43,923 bases of DNA, from contig JAAUSZ010000010.1 in the NCBI GenBank assembly GCA_012031875.1, forward strand, positions 1-43,923, read 5' to 3'. Numbering within the stretch: position 1 is the stretch's first letter; every line of letters starts with the position of its first letter. Position numbers and translations under genes: made by a program. This stretch comes from Desulfobacula sp. GTDB lineage: Bacteria; Desulfobacterota; Desulfobacteria; Desulfobacterales; Desulfobacteraceae. Under the pieces are notes generated by a model, which saw nothing but the letters and a program-made list of their open reading frames with translations, did not search any database and was not told the origin of the DNA. Below are positions 33,779-43,254 of the stretch, one piece after another.

Positions 33779-35098
33779 TCAGGTTCTGCCTTTTATTCTT
33801 TTGCTGCTGGATCTGCCGAGAAATCCCTGGTAATTACCGGTAATCAGATGGGATTCGATCTGGGCAATGGTATCAATGGATACGCCCACAACAATCAGGA
33901 GTGCCGTACCGCCGAAATAAAAGGGAATGTTGAATTTTCCCATAAGCACCGTCGGCAGTACACAAACCGCGGATATATAGAGCGCTCCACCCACCGTAAT
34001 TCTTGTCAGTACTCTATCGATGTACTCGGATGTTTTTTTGCCGGGCCGGATTCCGGGGATATATCCCCCGTTCTTTTTCATATTTTCAGCCACGTTATCC
34101 GGGTTGAACTGGACGGCTGTGTAGAAAAAGCAGAAGAAGGTGATAAACCCGACATAAAGCATGTAGTACCAGATGGTTCCCGGACTGAACATGGCGGCTA
34201 CGGTTTTCATGATGGGAAAATTTGTAAATTGCGCCAAAGTGGTTGGGAACATGATAATCGAAGATGCAAAAATAGGCGGGATTACCCCCGCGGAATTAAT
34301 CTTAAGGGGCAGGTGGGAGGTTTGTCCGCCATACATTTTTCTTCCCACCACGCGTTTGGCATAGTGCACCGGTATTCGGCGCTGAGCCTGCTCCATAAAA
34401 ATTACCGCAGCAATGACGGCAACCATGAGAGCAATGATAATGATGAGTGTAAACAGCCCCATTTCACCGGTTGTCATCAATCTTACCGTATTGCCCATGG
34501 CAGAAGGGATTCCAGCCACAATGCCGGCAAAGATGATCAAAGAAATCCCGTTACCGATCCCTCTTTCCGTAATCTGCTCACCCAGCCACATGATAAAGGC
34601 GGTTCCCGCCGTCAGGGTGATAATGGTAACCAGCCGGAACCCCCATCCCGGGTAGGGAACAATGGCGATTCCGGCCGGTGAAGTCATGGACTCCAGACCG
34701 ACACTGATCCCCAGCCCCTGGATGATGCTCAGGATCACCGTACCATACCGGGCCAACTGGGTTTTCTTTTTCCGCCCGGCATCCCCTTCCTTTTTCAACT
34801 GATCCAGGTAAGGGACCACCACCGTCATCAATTCCAGAATAATGGAAGCGCTGATGTACGGCATGATTCCCAAAGCAAAGATGGAAAGTCTTTCCAAGGC
34901 GCCCCCTGAAAACATATTAAACATGGAAAACAGGGTTCCCTCGGCACTGGCGAAAAAAGAAGCAAGGGCCGCACCGTTGATGCCGGGTGTGGGGACGTGG
35001 ATCCCCACGCGGTAAACAAACAGCAAAGCAAGCGTAATAAAAAGCTTTCTTTTAAGCTCAGGAAGTTTAAGCAGGTTCTGGTAGCTGTTCTGGATCAT
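33779..35098 (-). CDS. secY: Preprotein translocase subunit SecY
   Basis: 439 residues with about ten membrane helices. LFVYRVGIHVPTPGI lies in the first helix and plug region; GLGISVGLESM, ERGIGNGISLIIFAGIVAGI and the cytoplasmic loop GYIPGIRPGKKTSEYIDRV (the functionally key C5 loop arginine region) are clear. It forms the protein-conducting channel with SecE and SecG in the inner membrane. It stands in the classical spc-operon place after rplO. Confidence 0.98.
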   Translation of the reverse strand: MIQNSYQNLLKLPELKRKLFITLALLFVYRVGIHVPTPGINGAALASFFASAEGTLFSMFNMFSGGALERLSIFALGIMPYISASIILELMTVVVPYLDQLKKEGDAGRKKKTQLARYGTVILSIIQGLGISVGLESMTSPAGIAIVPYPGWGFRLVTIITLTAGTAFIMWLGEQITERGIGNGISLIIFAGIVAGIPSAMGNTVRLMTTGEMGLFTLIIIIALMVAVIAAVIFMEQAQRRIPVHYAKRVVGRKMYGGQTSHLPLKINSAGVIPPIFASSIIMFPTTLAQFTNFPIMKTVAAMFSPGTIWYYMLYVGFITFFCFFYTAVQFNPDNVAENMKKNGGYIPGIRPGKKTSEYIDRVLTRITVGGALYISAVCVLPTVLMGKFNIPFYFGGTALLIVVGVSIDTIAQIESHLITGNYQGFLGRSSSKRIKGRT

Positions 35099-35126
35099 GT
35101 ATGAATTCCTTACATCCCTTCTATAA

Positions 35127-35562
35127 TTATTCTATGCTTCCGCCCACGGATTCGATCTTTTCCCTGGCGGATTTAGAGACAAGGACATTCTTCAAAATAA
35201 ATTTCTTTTTTGTTTCGCCCTGTCCCAGAATCTTGATGCCGTCAAAACGGCCTTTAGCAACCCCGGCGGTTTTCAGGGATTCAATATCAATGATAGATCC
35301 ATCTTCAAATCTATCCAATTCTCTGATATTTAAAACTGCATACCGGGTTTTTAAATATATTACAGAACCCCCGCTTGGGGAGTCTTCTGTACAAAGGCAT
35401 CTGGCCGCCTTCAAACCCCGGCCTGACACTTCCGCCGGCCCTAGCTTTAAGTCCCTTATGTCCCTTGGTGGATGTCTGCCCCATTCCTGATCCCGGGCCC
35501 CGGCCGATTCTTTTGCGTTTTTTTCTGGAACCCGGTGCAGGTGTCAAATCATGAATCTGCAT
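35127..35562 (-). CDS. rplO: 50S ribosomal protein L15 (frameshifted)
   Basis: About 144 residues when the five-T run at 35348-35352 is shortened by one base, which joins [15 protein letters not shown] to [17 protein letters not shown]. The start at 35562 ([20 protein letters not shown]) has GAGGAGG upstream. The glycine-rich [18 protein letters not shown] loop is diagnostic. L15 helps late assembly of the large subunit. A real break in this conserved gene is unlikely, so a sequence error is the best reading. Confidence 0.93.
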
Positions 35563-35563
35563 A

Positions 35564-35746
35564 TTAAACCTCCTCAACTTTCACAAGATGAGATATTTTC
35601 TTGATCTGCCCCAGAATAACCGGATCAGCATTATGTTCAACCGTATGGTGCATTTTTCTTAACCCCAGAGAACGAATGATCCGGCCATGTTTAGCCGGTC
35701 TTCCGATGGTGCTTCTGATTTGGGTGATTCTAATTCTATCCGTCAT
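35564..35746 (-). CDS. rpmD: 50S ribosomal protein L30
   Basis: 60 residues: [20 protein letters not shown], then [19 protein letters not shown], which is the single L30 motif. A GAGG lies upstream of the ATG. A small globular protein on the large subunit. Placed between rpsE and rplO as usual. Confidence 0.97.
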   Translation of the reverse strand: MTDRIRITQIRSTIGRPAKHGRIIRSLGLRKMHHTVEHNADPVILGQIKKISHLVKVEEV

Positions 35747-35758
35747 TTTAACAACCTC

Positions 35759-36253
35759 TTATAAATCTTCAGATCTAAGACCACGGCGTTTTGCCACTTC
35801 TTCTTTTGTACATAGGGATTGAAGCCCGGCCATTGTAGCCCTTACAATATTCTGGGTATTATTGGTCCCAATGCATTTGGTCAGGATATCCGTAACACCG
35901 GCTGCTTCAAGGACGGCCCGGATTCCTCCGCCGGCGATGAGCCCGGTACCCGGAGAGGCCGGTTTCAGCAATACCCGTCCTGCGCCTGCCTTACCCACCA
36001 CCTCAAAAGGAACGGTGCCGTTTAAAATGGAAACCTTAACCATGCTTCTTTTTGCTTTTTCCATACCTTTTTTGATGGCCTCGGGAACTTCCGTCGCCTT
36101 ACCCAGGCCATATCCCACGCTGCCTTCACCGTCCCCAACAACGACCAGTGCACTAAAGCTGAAATTTCTTCCGCCTTTTACGACTTTTGCAACGCGGTTA
36201 ATTCTGACGACCTTATCAATTAATCCAGTTTCTTCAATCTGCTGTCTTGCCAA
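35759..36253 (-). CDS. rpsE: 30S ribosomal protein S5
   Basis: 164 residues if it starts at the TTG at 36253, which has GGAGG eight bases upstream; this gives the same N-terminal length before [11 protein letters not shown] as E. coli S5. A GTG at 36268 would add five residues, but the GGAGG would then lie inside the gene. Motifs: [55 protein letters not shown]5 works at the mRNA entry site and in fidelity; changes in its N-terminal loop give spectinomycin resistance in other species. Confidence 0.95.
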   Translation of the reverse strand: MARQQIEETGLIDKVVRINRVAKVVKGGRNFSFSALVVVGDGEGSVGYGLGKATEVPEAIKKGMEKAKRSMVKVSILNGTVPFEVVGKAGAGRVLLKPASPGTGLIAGGGIRAVLEAAGVTDILTKCIGTNNTQNIVRATMAGLQSLCTKEEVAKRRGLRSEDL

Positions 36254-36271
36254 GGGTTTGTCCTCCACAAT

Positions 36272-36641
36272 TTAAAAATTCAATCCGGCTTCACGGGCTC
36301 CGTCTGAAAGGGCCTTGATACGCCCATGATATAAAAATCCATTCCTGTCAAGAACCACTTTTGTAATTCCTTTATCAAGAGCCCTTTTGCCGACGAGAGT
36401 CCCAACCACCTTTGCAATTTCAACCTTCTTGCCTTCGACCTTTTGATCTTTAAATTCCTTATCAAGGGTTGATGCAGACACAAGTGTAGTCCCCAATGTA
36501 TCATCAATGATTTGGGCGTAGATATTCTTGGAACTTCTGAATACACTCAATCTTGGGCGTTCCTGACTGCCGCAGATATTTTTTTCTGATTCTTTTTTTT
36601 CTTTTAAGCCTTGATACAAGCCTTTGTGATGTATTTCCCAT
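36272..36641 (-). CDS. rplR: 50S ribosomal protein L18 (frameshifted)
   Basis: The start is the ATG at 36641 ([20 protein letters not shown]). The frame must shift at the seven-T run 36579-36585 (one base too many), after which [20 protein letters not shown] continues to the stop, for about 122 residues in all. Read without correction, the protein would begin at an implausible internal TTG and lack its basic N-terminus. L18 binds 5S rRNA together with L5. The C-terminus, [20 protein letters not shown], is typical. Confidence 0.93.
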
Positions 36642-36661
36642 AATCTTTATATTCCTGCCTA

Positions 36662-37203
36662 TTAGTCTTTACCTGCAGTCTTACCAGCTTTTCTGATAAT
36701 TCTTTCGTCTGCATACATAATCCCTTTGCCCTTATAAGGCTCCGGTGGTCTGATATCCCTTATGTTTGCCGCAACCTGGCCAAGAATTTCCTTATCAATC
36801 CCCGTCAGAACAACTTGAGTATTATTCTCTACGCTCACAGCGATTCCGTCCGGAATTGTAAAATTTACCGGGTTTGAATATCCGACATTCAGTGTAAGGT
36901 TATTCCCCTTTGCTTCCGCCCGATACCCGATCCCGGAAAGCACCAGTTTTTTCTCATATCCGGTGGACACCCCGGTAACCATATTGGCAATCAGGGCCCT
37001 GTATAACCCCTGCAAGGCTACCTTTTGTTTATCACTTGTATCTGTCTTTACATTGACAACGCTTTCATTGATTTCAAGTTTGATAGCCGGATGCAGTTGC
37101 CGCTCGAGATTGCCTTTGGGACCCTTAACGGAAATCATATCCCCATTAAGGGCAAACTGAACTTTTCCAGGGAGCTGAACCGGCTTTTTCCTATTCTAGA
37201 CAT
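36662..37203 (-). CDS. rplF: 50S ribosomal protein L6 (frameshifted)
   Basis: About 180 residues. The start at 37203 (MSRIGKKPVQLPGKVQFALN) has AGGAG upstream and needs one base added to the five-T run at 37185-37189; without it, translation stops after 22 codons. The body shows VKGPKGNLERQLHPAIKLEI, SGIGYRAEAKGNNLTLNVGY and PPEPYKGKGIMYADE. L6 sits near the sarcin-ricin loop and the factor-binding site. It lies between rpsH and rplR as expected. Confidence 0.94.
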
Positions 37204-37217
37204 ATATTACTCCTGTA

Positions 37218-37616
37218 CTACCAAACGTTAAAAAGAATCTCGCCGCCGATATTTGCTTCTTTAGCCTGCTTGTCCGTCATCACGCCTCTTGAGGTTGAGA
37301 CAACCGATATACCAAGGCCGTTTAAGACCGGCTTAATCTGTTTTGATTTGCTGTAAACCCTTCGGGAGGGTTTGCTCACTCGCTCAATCCCAAAAATAGA
37401 AGGTTTCCCATCCGTCACATATTTTAAATAGATACGGATAACCCCCTGCACCTCATCTTCAAGGTATTTATAATCCTTGATATATCCCTGCTCTTTCAAC
37501 ACCCGAACCAGTTCCAGTTTGATCTTTGATCCGGGGATATCCACCTTGGCAAACCCTGCCTTACCACCATTTCTGATGCTTGTCAGCATGTCTGCAATTG
37601 GATCACTCGTTGCCAT
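37218..37616 (-). CDS. rpsH: 30S ribosomal protein S8
   Basis: 132 residues, starting ATSDPIADMLTSIRNGGKAG, with AAGGAG upstream. The C-terminal signature GISVVSTSRGVMTDKQAKEA, then NIGGEILFNVW, is diagnostic. S8 nucleates the 16S central domain and, in E. coli, represses the spc operon by binding its mRNA near rplE; no comparable RNA was examined here. Confidence 0.97.
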   Translation of the reverse strand: MATSDPIADMLTSIRNGGKAGFAKVDIPGSKIKLELVRVLKEQGYIKDYKYLEDEVQGVIRIYLKYVTDGKPSIFGIERVSKPSRRVYSKSKQIKPVLNGLGISVVSTSRGVMTDKQAKEANIGGEILFNVW

Positions 37617-37669
37617 TTGAAATCTCCTTAAAGTCCGCTGATATTGTCCTGCATATTAATCTTGATGGA

Positions 37670-37855
37670 TTACCAGCTTGATTTGGTAACCCCTGGAAGC
37701 TTGCCTTCCGAGGCAAGGGTCCGGAAACAGATTCTGCATATGCCGGCTTTTCTGATAAATCCTCTTGGTCTACCGCATAGGGGGCATCTGTTATATGCTC
37801 TCACAGAAAATCTTGGTTTTCTGCTTGCCTTTACGATCAAAGCTGTTTTTGCCAA
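37670..37855 (-). CDS. rpsN: 30S ribosomal protein S14, zinc-binding type
   Basis: 61 residues from a TTG at 37855, with AAGGAGG six bases upstream. It has two zinc knuckles, CPLC and CRIC, within [20 protein letters not shown], so it is the short zinc-containing form rather than the long zinc-free paralogue. S14 is a 30S head protein near the decoding site. No zinc-free copy is in the window. Confidence 0.97.
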   Translation of the reverse strand: MAKTALIVKASRKPRFSVRAYNRCPLCGRPRGFIRKAGICRICFRTLASEGKLPGVTKSSW

Positions 37856-37874
37856 GCTTTCCTCCTTAGAATCC

Positions 37875-38414
37875 TTAATTTTTAAAGGGCATTCCTAAAA
37901 ATTTCAGTAATGCTTTGCCTTCTTCATCTGTTTTGGCAGTGGTAACCACCGTCACATTAAGACCCTTGATGCTTTCGGTCTTATCATAATCTATTTCAGG
38001 GAAAATAATATGCTCAGTAATGCCGAGACTGTAATTCCCCCTGCCGTCAAAGGCTTTTCCCGATATCCCCTTGAAATCCCTCACGCGTGGTAAAGCGATA
38101 TTCACAAGCTTCTCAAAAAAATCAAACATTTTTTCACGGCGCAGGGTAACCTTGCATCCAATGGGCAGACCCGTCCTGAGCTTGAAATTGGCAATGGGTT
38201 TCTTAGCCCTAGTAATAACCGGTTTCTGACCGGCGATCAATGCAAGCTCGGATGCTGCCGACTCTATGATCTTGGGGTTCCTGACAGCTTCTCCCAGCCC
38301 CATGTTCAATACTATTTTCTCAAGTTTCGGGACTTCAAATACATTTTTGTAATGAAACGCTTCCTTTAACTGGGGAACAATATCTGTATTGTATTTTTCC
38401 TTAATGGTTGACAT
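37875..38414 (-). CDS. rplE: 50S ribosomal protein L5
   Basis: 179 residues: [20 protein letters not shown] at the N-terminus, [20 protein letters not shown], and [20 protein letters not shown], which is the family signature. Ends near the [18 protein letters not shown] motif. L5 binds 5S rRNA with L18 and bridges to S13 in the 30S head. GGAG is seven bases upstream of its ATG. Confidence 0.97.
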   Translation of the reverse strand: MSTIKEKYNTDIVPQLKEAFHYKNVFEVPKLEKIVLNMGLGEAVRNPKIIESAASELALIAGQKPVITRAKKPIANFKLRTGLPIGCKVTLRREKMFDFFEKLVNIALPRVRDFKGISGKAFDGRGNYSLGITEHIIFPEIDYDKTESIKGLNVTVVTTAKTDEEGKALLKFLGMPFKN

Positions 38415-38435
38415 GTATGATCTCCGTCTTTGGTC

Positions 38436-38765
38436 TTAAGAATCTATCTGCTGATTGCATTTTTTACAGATTCTTACCCGTTTTCCATCTTCCAGTGCTT
38501 TTATTCCGATTCTGGTGGGTTTGATACATGAATTGCACATCACCATGAGATTCGAAATATTGACCGGCATGGGTTTTTCAATAATACCGCCTTGTGGAAC
38601 TTTCTGTGTCGGCCTTTGATGACTCTTGACAACATTTATATTTTCAACAACGACACGGCCTGTTTTTTTGACGACTTTAAGAACCTTACCAATCTTGCCC
38701 TTATCTTTTCCGGTCAACACCTTAACCTTGTCATCTTTTTTTATTCTGATTTTCATTGCATCCAT
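38436..38765 (-). CDS. rplX: 50S ribosomal protein L24
   Basis: About 109 residues from the ATG at 38765, which has GGAG nine bases upstream. Other in-frame ATGs are at 38792 (overlapping the rplN stop as TAATG), 38780 and 38756. The KOW motif is VKVLTGKDKGKIGKVLKVVK; VENINVVKSHQRPTQKVPQG and a C-terminal CxxC/CxxC pair (CNSC, CKKC) follow. L24 initiates large-subunit assembly by binding the 5' end of 23S rRNA. Confidence 0.95.
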   Translation of the reverse strand: MDAMKIRIKKDDKVKVLTGKDKGKIGKVLKVVKKTGRVVVENINVVKSHQRPTQKVPQGGIIEKPMPVNISNLMVMCNSCIKPTRIGIKALEDGKRVRICKKCNQQIDS

Positions 38766-38791
38766 GGGAATTTTCTCCATAAACCCGCTCA

Positions 38792-39160
38792 TTAAAGCAC
38801 ATCAGGTGCGAGAGAGACTATTTTCATAAACCGTTTCGCCCTGAGTTCCCTTGCCACGGGTCCAAATATGCGGGTGCCTATCGGATCATTTGATTTAGCC
38901 AAAATCACAGCAGAATTATCATCGAACCGGATCATTGATCCATCGGGTCTGGATATCTCTTTCTTCGTTCTGACAATGACCGCCTGAACCACATCTCCCT
39001 TGCTGACCTTTGCATTGGGGATGGCTTCCTTGACAGAACAGATAATGATATCTCCAACACTGGCATACCGTCTTTTGGATCCTCCGATGACCTTAATGCA
39101 GTACAGTTCCTTTGCACCGGAGTTGTCTGCCACCGTTAGTCTTGTTTCATTCTGAATCAT
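38792..39160 (-). CDS. rplN: 50S ribosomal protein L14
   Basis: 122 residues, the standard size: [20 protein letters not shown], then [20 protein letters not shown], and [20 protein letters not shown] at the end. L14 lies at the subunit interface, forms a bridge to 16S rRNA and is the docking site of the silencing factor RsfS in many bacteria. Confidence 0.98.
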   Translation of the reverse strand: MIQNETRLTVADNSGAKELYCIKVIGGSKRRYASVGDIIICSVKEAIPNAKVSKGDVVQAVIVRTKKEISRPDGSMIRFDDNSAVILAKSNDPIGTRIFGPVARELRAKRFMKIVSLAPDVL

Positions 39161-39176
39161 ATCTCAACTCCCCTTA

Positions 39177-39437
39177 TCAAATCGCTTTTTTAACGATTTC
39201 ACTGACTCTGAAACGTTTAAGCTTGCTCAAAGGTCTTGTTTCGATGATCTTAACCGTATCACCGACCTTGCATTCATTTTTTTCATCATGAGCATGATAT
39301 TTTTTAAACTGCTTCACGAATTTTTTATAAACCGCGTGGGGGATGAATCTTTCAACCTGAACCACAACGGATTTATCCATTTTATCGGAAATAATAAGAC
39401 CAATCAGCTCTTTTTTATTTTTTTTAATTGTTTCCAT
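39177..39437 (-). CDS. rpsQ: 30S ribosomal protein S17
   Basis: 86 residues: [20 protein letters not shown], then [20 protein letters not shown], an OB-fold pattern unique to S17. It binds 16S rRNA early in 30S assembly. Placed between rpmC and rplN as usual. Confidence 0.97.
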   Translation of the reverse strand: METIKKNKKELIGLIISDKMDKSVVVQVERFIPHAVYKKFVKQFKKYHAHDEKNECKVGDTVKIIETRPLSKLKRFRVSEIVKKAI

Positions 39438-39454
39438 AGTAGTATCTTCGCAAA

Positions 39455-39652
39455 TTAGCTAATGTTGACATTCATTTCTTTGGATATGGTATAAATTCTT
39501 GCTATATCCTTCTTGACAGTTGAAAGAACAGCCGTGTTCTCGAGCTGGCCGACCCTGTTTTGAAAGCGCAGCGTAAAAAGCTGTTTTTTTAATTCAACCA
39601 GCTTTTCTTTCATCTGATCTCGTCCCATTTCTTTAATTTCACTGACTTTCAT
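39455..39652 (-). CDS. rpmC: 50S ribosomal protein L29
   Basis: 65 residues; all helical, with [20 protein letters not shown] and [21 protein letters not shown]29 lies at the tunnel exit next to L23. It begins two bases after the rplP stop. Confidence 0.96.
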   Translation of the reverse strand: MKVSEIKEMGRDQMKEKLVELKKQLFTLRFQNRVGQLENTAVLSTVKKDIARIYTISKEMNVNIS

Positions 39653-39654
39653 TC

Positions 39655-40065
39655 TTATCTGCTCCTCTCGATAAACCGGGTTTTGATGGAAAGCTTTCGT
39701 GCGGCTAATCTCAAGGCTTCTTTGGCAACTTCACGGGAGATACCTTCCATTTCATAGATAATTTTGCCTGGTTTAATCCGGGCCACCCATGAATCCGTCG
39801 CCCCTTTCCCCTTACCCATTCTGACTTCTGCGGGCTTCTTTGTAATGGGGATATCAGGGAAGGTCCGGATCCAACTTTTGCCGGCTCTTTTCGCGTGCCT
39901 TGTCAAGGCAACCCTGGCAGCCTCGATCTGTCTTGCATTGATATATCCGCATTCAACCGCCTGCAGACCAAAGTCTCCGAAATTCAGTGTCGTGCCCTTG
40001 TCCGGAGCACCGGTTGTTCTACCACGGAACTGCTTGCGGAATTTTACATTTTTTGGACTAAGCAT
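39655..40065 (-). CDS. rplP: 50S ribosomal protein L16
   Basis: 136 residues: [20 protein letters not shown], then [10 protein letters not shown]-like block ([20 protein letters not shown]) and [21 protein letters not shown]16 organises the A-site region of 23S rRNA and is needed for peptidyl-transferase activity. Start ATG at 40065. Confidence 0.98.
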   Translation of the reverse strand: MLSPKNVKFRKQFRGRTTGAPDKGTTLNFGDFGLQAVECGYINARQIEAARVALTRHAKRAGKSWIRTFPDIPITKKPAEVRMGKGKGATDSWVARIKPGKIIYEMEGISREVAKEALRLAARKLSIKTRFIERSR

Positions 40066-40087
40066 TTCTCATTTCTCCTAATCGGCT

Positions 40088-40738
40088 CTATTTCGCCATC
40101 ACTTCTTCACCCGGGTTTAAAACCTCGCCTTTAAAGACAAAGGTTTTGATACCGATGAGCCCATAGGTGGTTTTTGCTTCAATAAAGCCGTAATCAACAT
40201 CAGCCCTTAAGGTGTGGAGAGGAATGCGCCCCTCTTTATACCACTCGGTTCTCGCCATCTCAGCACCTCCCAGACGTCCGGAGCAGATAATCTTGATCCC
40301 TTTTGCTCCAAAACGCATGGCAGAGGATACGCTTCTTTTCATCGCCCTTCTAAAGGCAATCCTTCTTTCCAGTTGAAGCGCAATATTTTCTGCTACCAGT
40401 TGGGCATCAATTTCAGGCCGCCTGATCTCTTTAATATCGATCAGCACTTCAGAAGTAAGCAATTTTTCAAGTTCTGCTTTCAATACACCGATTTCACTTC
40501 CTTTTTTCCCGATGATGATGCCGGGTCTTGCTGCAAATACCCTGAGCCGGATCTGTTTTGAAAACCGTTCGATTTCAATTTTAGAAACACCCGCATGATA
40601 TAATTTCTTTTTTAAAAATTTTCTGACTTTGAAATCTTCTTCAACAAACGCAGCATAATTTTTATCTGCATACCATCTGGAATCCCAGGTCCTGATAATG
40701 CCTAGTCTTAAACTGGTAGGATGTACTTTCTGGCCCAA
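40088..40738 (-). CDS. rpsC: 30S ribosomal protein S3
   Basis: 216 residues from a TTG at 40738, with GGAGG seven bases upstream. [20 protein letters not shown] begins the protein; the KH domain GXXG loop is in [32 protein letters not shown] and [17 protein letters not shown] finish it. S3 forms the mRNA entry tunnel with S4 and S5 and has helicase activity there. Confidence 0.97.
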   Translation of the reverse strand: MGQKVHPTSLRLGIIRTWDSRWYADKNYAAFVEEDFKVRKFLKKKLYHAGVSKIEIERFSKQIRLRVFAARPGIIIGKKGSEIGVLKAELEKLLTSEVLIDIKEIRRPEIDAQLVAENIALQLERRIAFRRAMKRSVSSAMRFGAKGIKIICSGRLGGAEMARTEWYKEGRIPLHTLRADVDYGFIEAKTTYGLIGIKTFVFKGEVLNPGEEVMAK

Positions 40739-40749
40739 GCTAATTCCTC

Positions 40750-41088
40750 CTATTTGGCAGTTGATTCAACAATTACAGTTAAATAACTGGTTCTCTTCAA
40801 TATTCTAGATGCCCTTCCCCTGGCTCTCGGTCTGAACCGTTTCATGGAAGGCCCCTGATCGACAAAAATGTTTTTAACAACCAGTTTATCCACATCCAGC
40901 TTATTATTATTCCCGGCATTGGCAACGGCTGACTGTAAGGTCTTATGAATGACTTCAGCAGCTTTGAGTGGCATAAACTTTAAAAGCGTCAGCGCCTGAC
41001 CCGCATTTTTACCTTTGACTTCATTAATGGGGAGCCTGAGCTTCAGCGGTGAAATACGTGTAAATCTTGTGATTGCTTTAACTTCCAT
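40750..41088 (-). CDS. rplV: 50S ribosomal protein L22
   Basis: 112 residues: [20 protein letters not shown], then [20 protein letters not shown], and the tunnel hairpin [21 protein letters not shown]22 lines the exit tunnel; hairpin changes cause macrolide resistance in other species. Confidence 0.97.
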   Translation of the reverse strand: MEVKAITRFTRISPLKLRLPINEVKGKNAGQALTLLKFMPLKAAEVIHKTLQSAVANAGNNNKLDVDKLVVKNIFVDQGPSMKRFRPRARGRASRILKRTSYLTVIVESTAK

Positions 41089-41115
41089 ATCCTTTTCCTT
41101 TAATCGGACAAGAGA

Positions 41116-41391
41116 TTACCTCTTGGCTTTTTTATCTCCTGCATGCCCCCAGAACGTTCTCGTCGGTGAGAACTCACCAAGTTTATGACCCACCATATTT
41201 TCTGAAACAAAGACAGGGATGAATTTTTTTCCGTTGTGAACGGCAAATGTGATCCCTACCATTTCAGGAAATATTGTGGATCTGCGGGACCAGGTTTTAA
41301 TCACCTTGTTACGTTTGGCTTGACCCGAGTCCATCACCTTTTTTAAAAGCTGCTGTTCGATATACGGCCCTTTTTTCAATGATCTTGGCAT
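41116..41391 (-). CDS. rpsS: 30S ribosomal protein S19
   Basis: 91 residues: [20 protein letters not shown], then [20 protein letters not shown], and the signature [21 protein letters not shown]19 is a 30S head protein that contacts S13 and the large-subunit bridge region. Confidence 0.98.
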   Translation of the reverse strand: MPRSLKKGPYIEQQLLKKVMDSGQAKRNKVIKTWSRRSTIFPEMVGITFAVHNGKKFIPVFVSENMVGHKLGEFSPTRTFWGHAGDKKAKR

Positions 41392-41405
41392 AATTTACCA
41401 CCTAT

Positions 41406-42239
41406 TTATTTTCTCTTAGCTCGTCTTTTAACAATAAACGGTTCCGTTCTGGCATTGTTCCGGGTTCTCTTTCCTTTGGTCGGAATTCCCCAAGGCGTAC
41501 AAGGCTGACGACCACCTGAAGATCTTCCCTCGCCGCCACCCATGGGATGATCGACCGGGTTCATGGCAACGCCTCTGACCGAAGGTCTTTTGCCAAGCCA
41601 TCGGTTACGACCTGCTTTACCGATTTTAACATCACTGTGCTTTTCATTCCCCACTCTTCCAACAGTCGCTTTACACTTCAGATGCACCATCCTGACTTCA
41701 CCTGAAGGAAGCAATACCTGCCCGTAACTGCCTTCTTTTGCCATCAGACGGGCAAAACCACCCGCGCTCCTGACAATCTGAGCCCCTTTGTTCTGCTTTA
41801 ATTCAATGTTGTGAATTCTTGTGCCGGTGGGGATATTTTCCAGCGGCATACAGTTTCCAGGCTTAATATCTGCTCCGGGTCCCGTCTCAAGAATATCTCC
41901 CACTTTTATTTCAAGCGGTGCAATGATATATCTTTTTTCACCGTCGGCATATACCAGCAGGGCAATCCTTGCACTTCTATTCGGATCATATTCGATGGCG
42001 GATACTTTTGCCGGAATGCCGTCCTTGTCTCTCTTAAAATCAATGATCCGATATTTTTTCTTTGCTCCGCCACCCCTATGTCTCGCAGTAATCCTTCCAT
42101 AAGAGTTACGACCCGAACGCTTGTTAATATTTTTTGTCAGCCCTCTTTCCGGTTCGGTTTTTGTAATTTCTTCAAAAGAAAGGTATTCTTGAGCACGTCT
42201 TCCGGGAGATGTCGGTTTTGTCTTAATTATTGTTGACAT
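41406..42239 (-). CDS. rplB: 50S ribosomal protein L2
   Basis: 277 residues, full length. [40 protein letters not shown] and the C-terminal signature [20 protein letters not shown], which includes the conserved histidine close to the peptidyl-transferase centre. L2 is a primary 23S rRNA binder and is needed for subunit association. Confidence 0.98.
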   Translation of the reverse strand: MSTIIKTKPTSPGRRAQEYLSFEEITKTEPERGLTKNINKRSGRNSYGRITARHRGGGAKKKYRIIDFKRDKDGIPAKVSAIEYDPNRSARIALLVYADGEKRYIIAPLEIKVGDILETGPGADIKPGNCMPLENIPTGTRIHNIELKQNKGAQIVRSAGGFARLMAKEGSYGQVLLPSGEVRMVHLKCKATVGRVGNEKHSDVKIGKAGRNRWLGKRPSVRGVAMNPVDHPMGGGEGRSSGGRQPCTPWGIPTKGKRTRNNARTEPFIVKRRAKRK

Positions 42240-42261
42240 ATGGTTACCTCGTTAAACACCT

Positions 42262-42537
42262 TCAAAAAATCGATTTTTGACCTGGCATCAGTGTAATAAT
42301 AGCTTTTTTCCAGTCTTTCCGTCTGCCGATGATTTTACCGCGCTGTTTGACCTTTCCTTTGACCTGAATCGTTCGGACTTGTTTTACTTTGGTATTAAAA
42401 CTTTTTTCAACAGCATCCTTGATCTCAACACGGTTTGCATTCTTGTCGACTCTAAGCGTCACCTGATTGCTCGTATCTTTTTGAAGGGTTGTTTTTTCCG
42501 TTACAACAGGGCCACGGACAATATCATAATGTTTCAT
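42262..42537 (-). CDS. rplW: 50S ribosomal protein L23
   Basis: 91 residues: [20 protein letters not shown], then [40 protein letters not shown] and the [15 protein letters not shown] end. L23 at the tunnel exit is the dock for trigger factor and SRP. It is one base from the rplD stop region. Confidence 0.97.
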   Translation of the reverse strand: MKHYDIVRGPVVTEKTTLQKDTSNQVTLRVDKNANRVEIKDAVEKSFNTKVKQVRTIQVKGKVKQRGKIIGRRKDWKKAIITLMPGQKSIF

Positions 42538-42538
42538 T

Positions 42539-43159
42539 TCAGCTTAATCTCCCTTCGATATTTTTAACGGTGGATTCCACCAAAAGAAGATTTTTAAATC
42601 TCAAAATATCATATACGTTTAGCCCTTCGGTTTTTATGACTTTAACACCGGGCACATTCCTGGAAGAAAGGGAAAGATTCGTATCTTCAGTGTCGGAAAC
42701 AATCAAAAGATTAGACAGTGACAGCGCATTAAGAACCCCGGTAAAGGCCTTGGTCTTTACGTTTTCAAGGTTGAAGGCATCTATGACGAACAGATTTTTA
42801 TCTTCCAGCTTTGAGCTTAAGGCCATTCGAAGGGCTAGTTTTCTTACCTTTTTAGGAACTTTGATCTCATAGGATCGGGGAGACGGCCCAAAGATTATTC
42901 CGCCGCCTTTCCGTAAGGGGGATTTGATACTGCCGGCACGCGCATTGCCGGTTCCTTTCTGTCTGAAAAGCTTTCTTGTACTGCCTTTTACCGTTCCCCG
43001 GGTTTTACACGAAGCAGTCCCTTCCCGTTTTGCAACGAGCTGGGACCGGACAACCTGGTGAAGAACACTTGTTTTAACGGGAGTGCTGAAAATTTCGTCG
43101 GAAAGCTGTATTTCAGACACTTTTTTACCTGCACTGTTTAATACATCTACAGCAGCCAT
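42539..43159 (-). CDS. rplD: 50S ribosomal protein L4
   Basis: 206 residues from the ATG at 43159, with GAGGAAGAAT upstream. The tunnel loop shows [20 protein letters not shown], then [20 protein letters not shown] and [21 protein letters not shown]4 forms the tunnel constriction with L22; in E. coli it also represses the S10 operon by transcription attenuation and translation block. A gap of 95 bases separates it from rplC, which is wide for this operon. Confidence 0.97.
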   Translation of the reverse strand: MAAVDVLNSAGKKVSEIQLSDEIFSTPVKTSVLHQVVRSQLVAKREGTASCKTRGTVKGSTRKLFRQKGTGNARAGSIKSPLRKGGGIIFGPSPRSYEIKVPKKVRKLALRMALSSKLEDKNLFVIDAFNLENVKTKAFTGVLNALSLSNLLIVSDTEDTNLSLSSRNVPGVKVIKTEGLNVYDILRFKNLLLVESTVKNIEGRLS

Positions 43160-43254
43160 ATTCTTCCTCATCAATTTTGATCAGCTATGCATCACTGCGA
43201 AAATTACTGCAATACCCATAGCCGCGTTTTAGTCTTATACAGACTGGAAACTCT

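Noticed and set aside
38765-38792. TAATG overlap as the start of rplX
   Set aside because: An ATG at 38792 overlaps the rplN stop, but it would add residues not usual for L24 and lacks a ribosome site. ATG 38765 has GGAG upstream. Not excluded.
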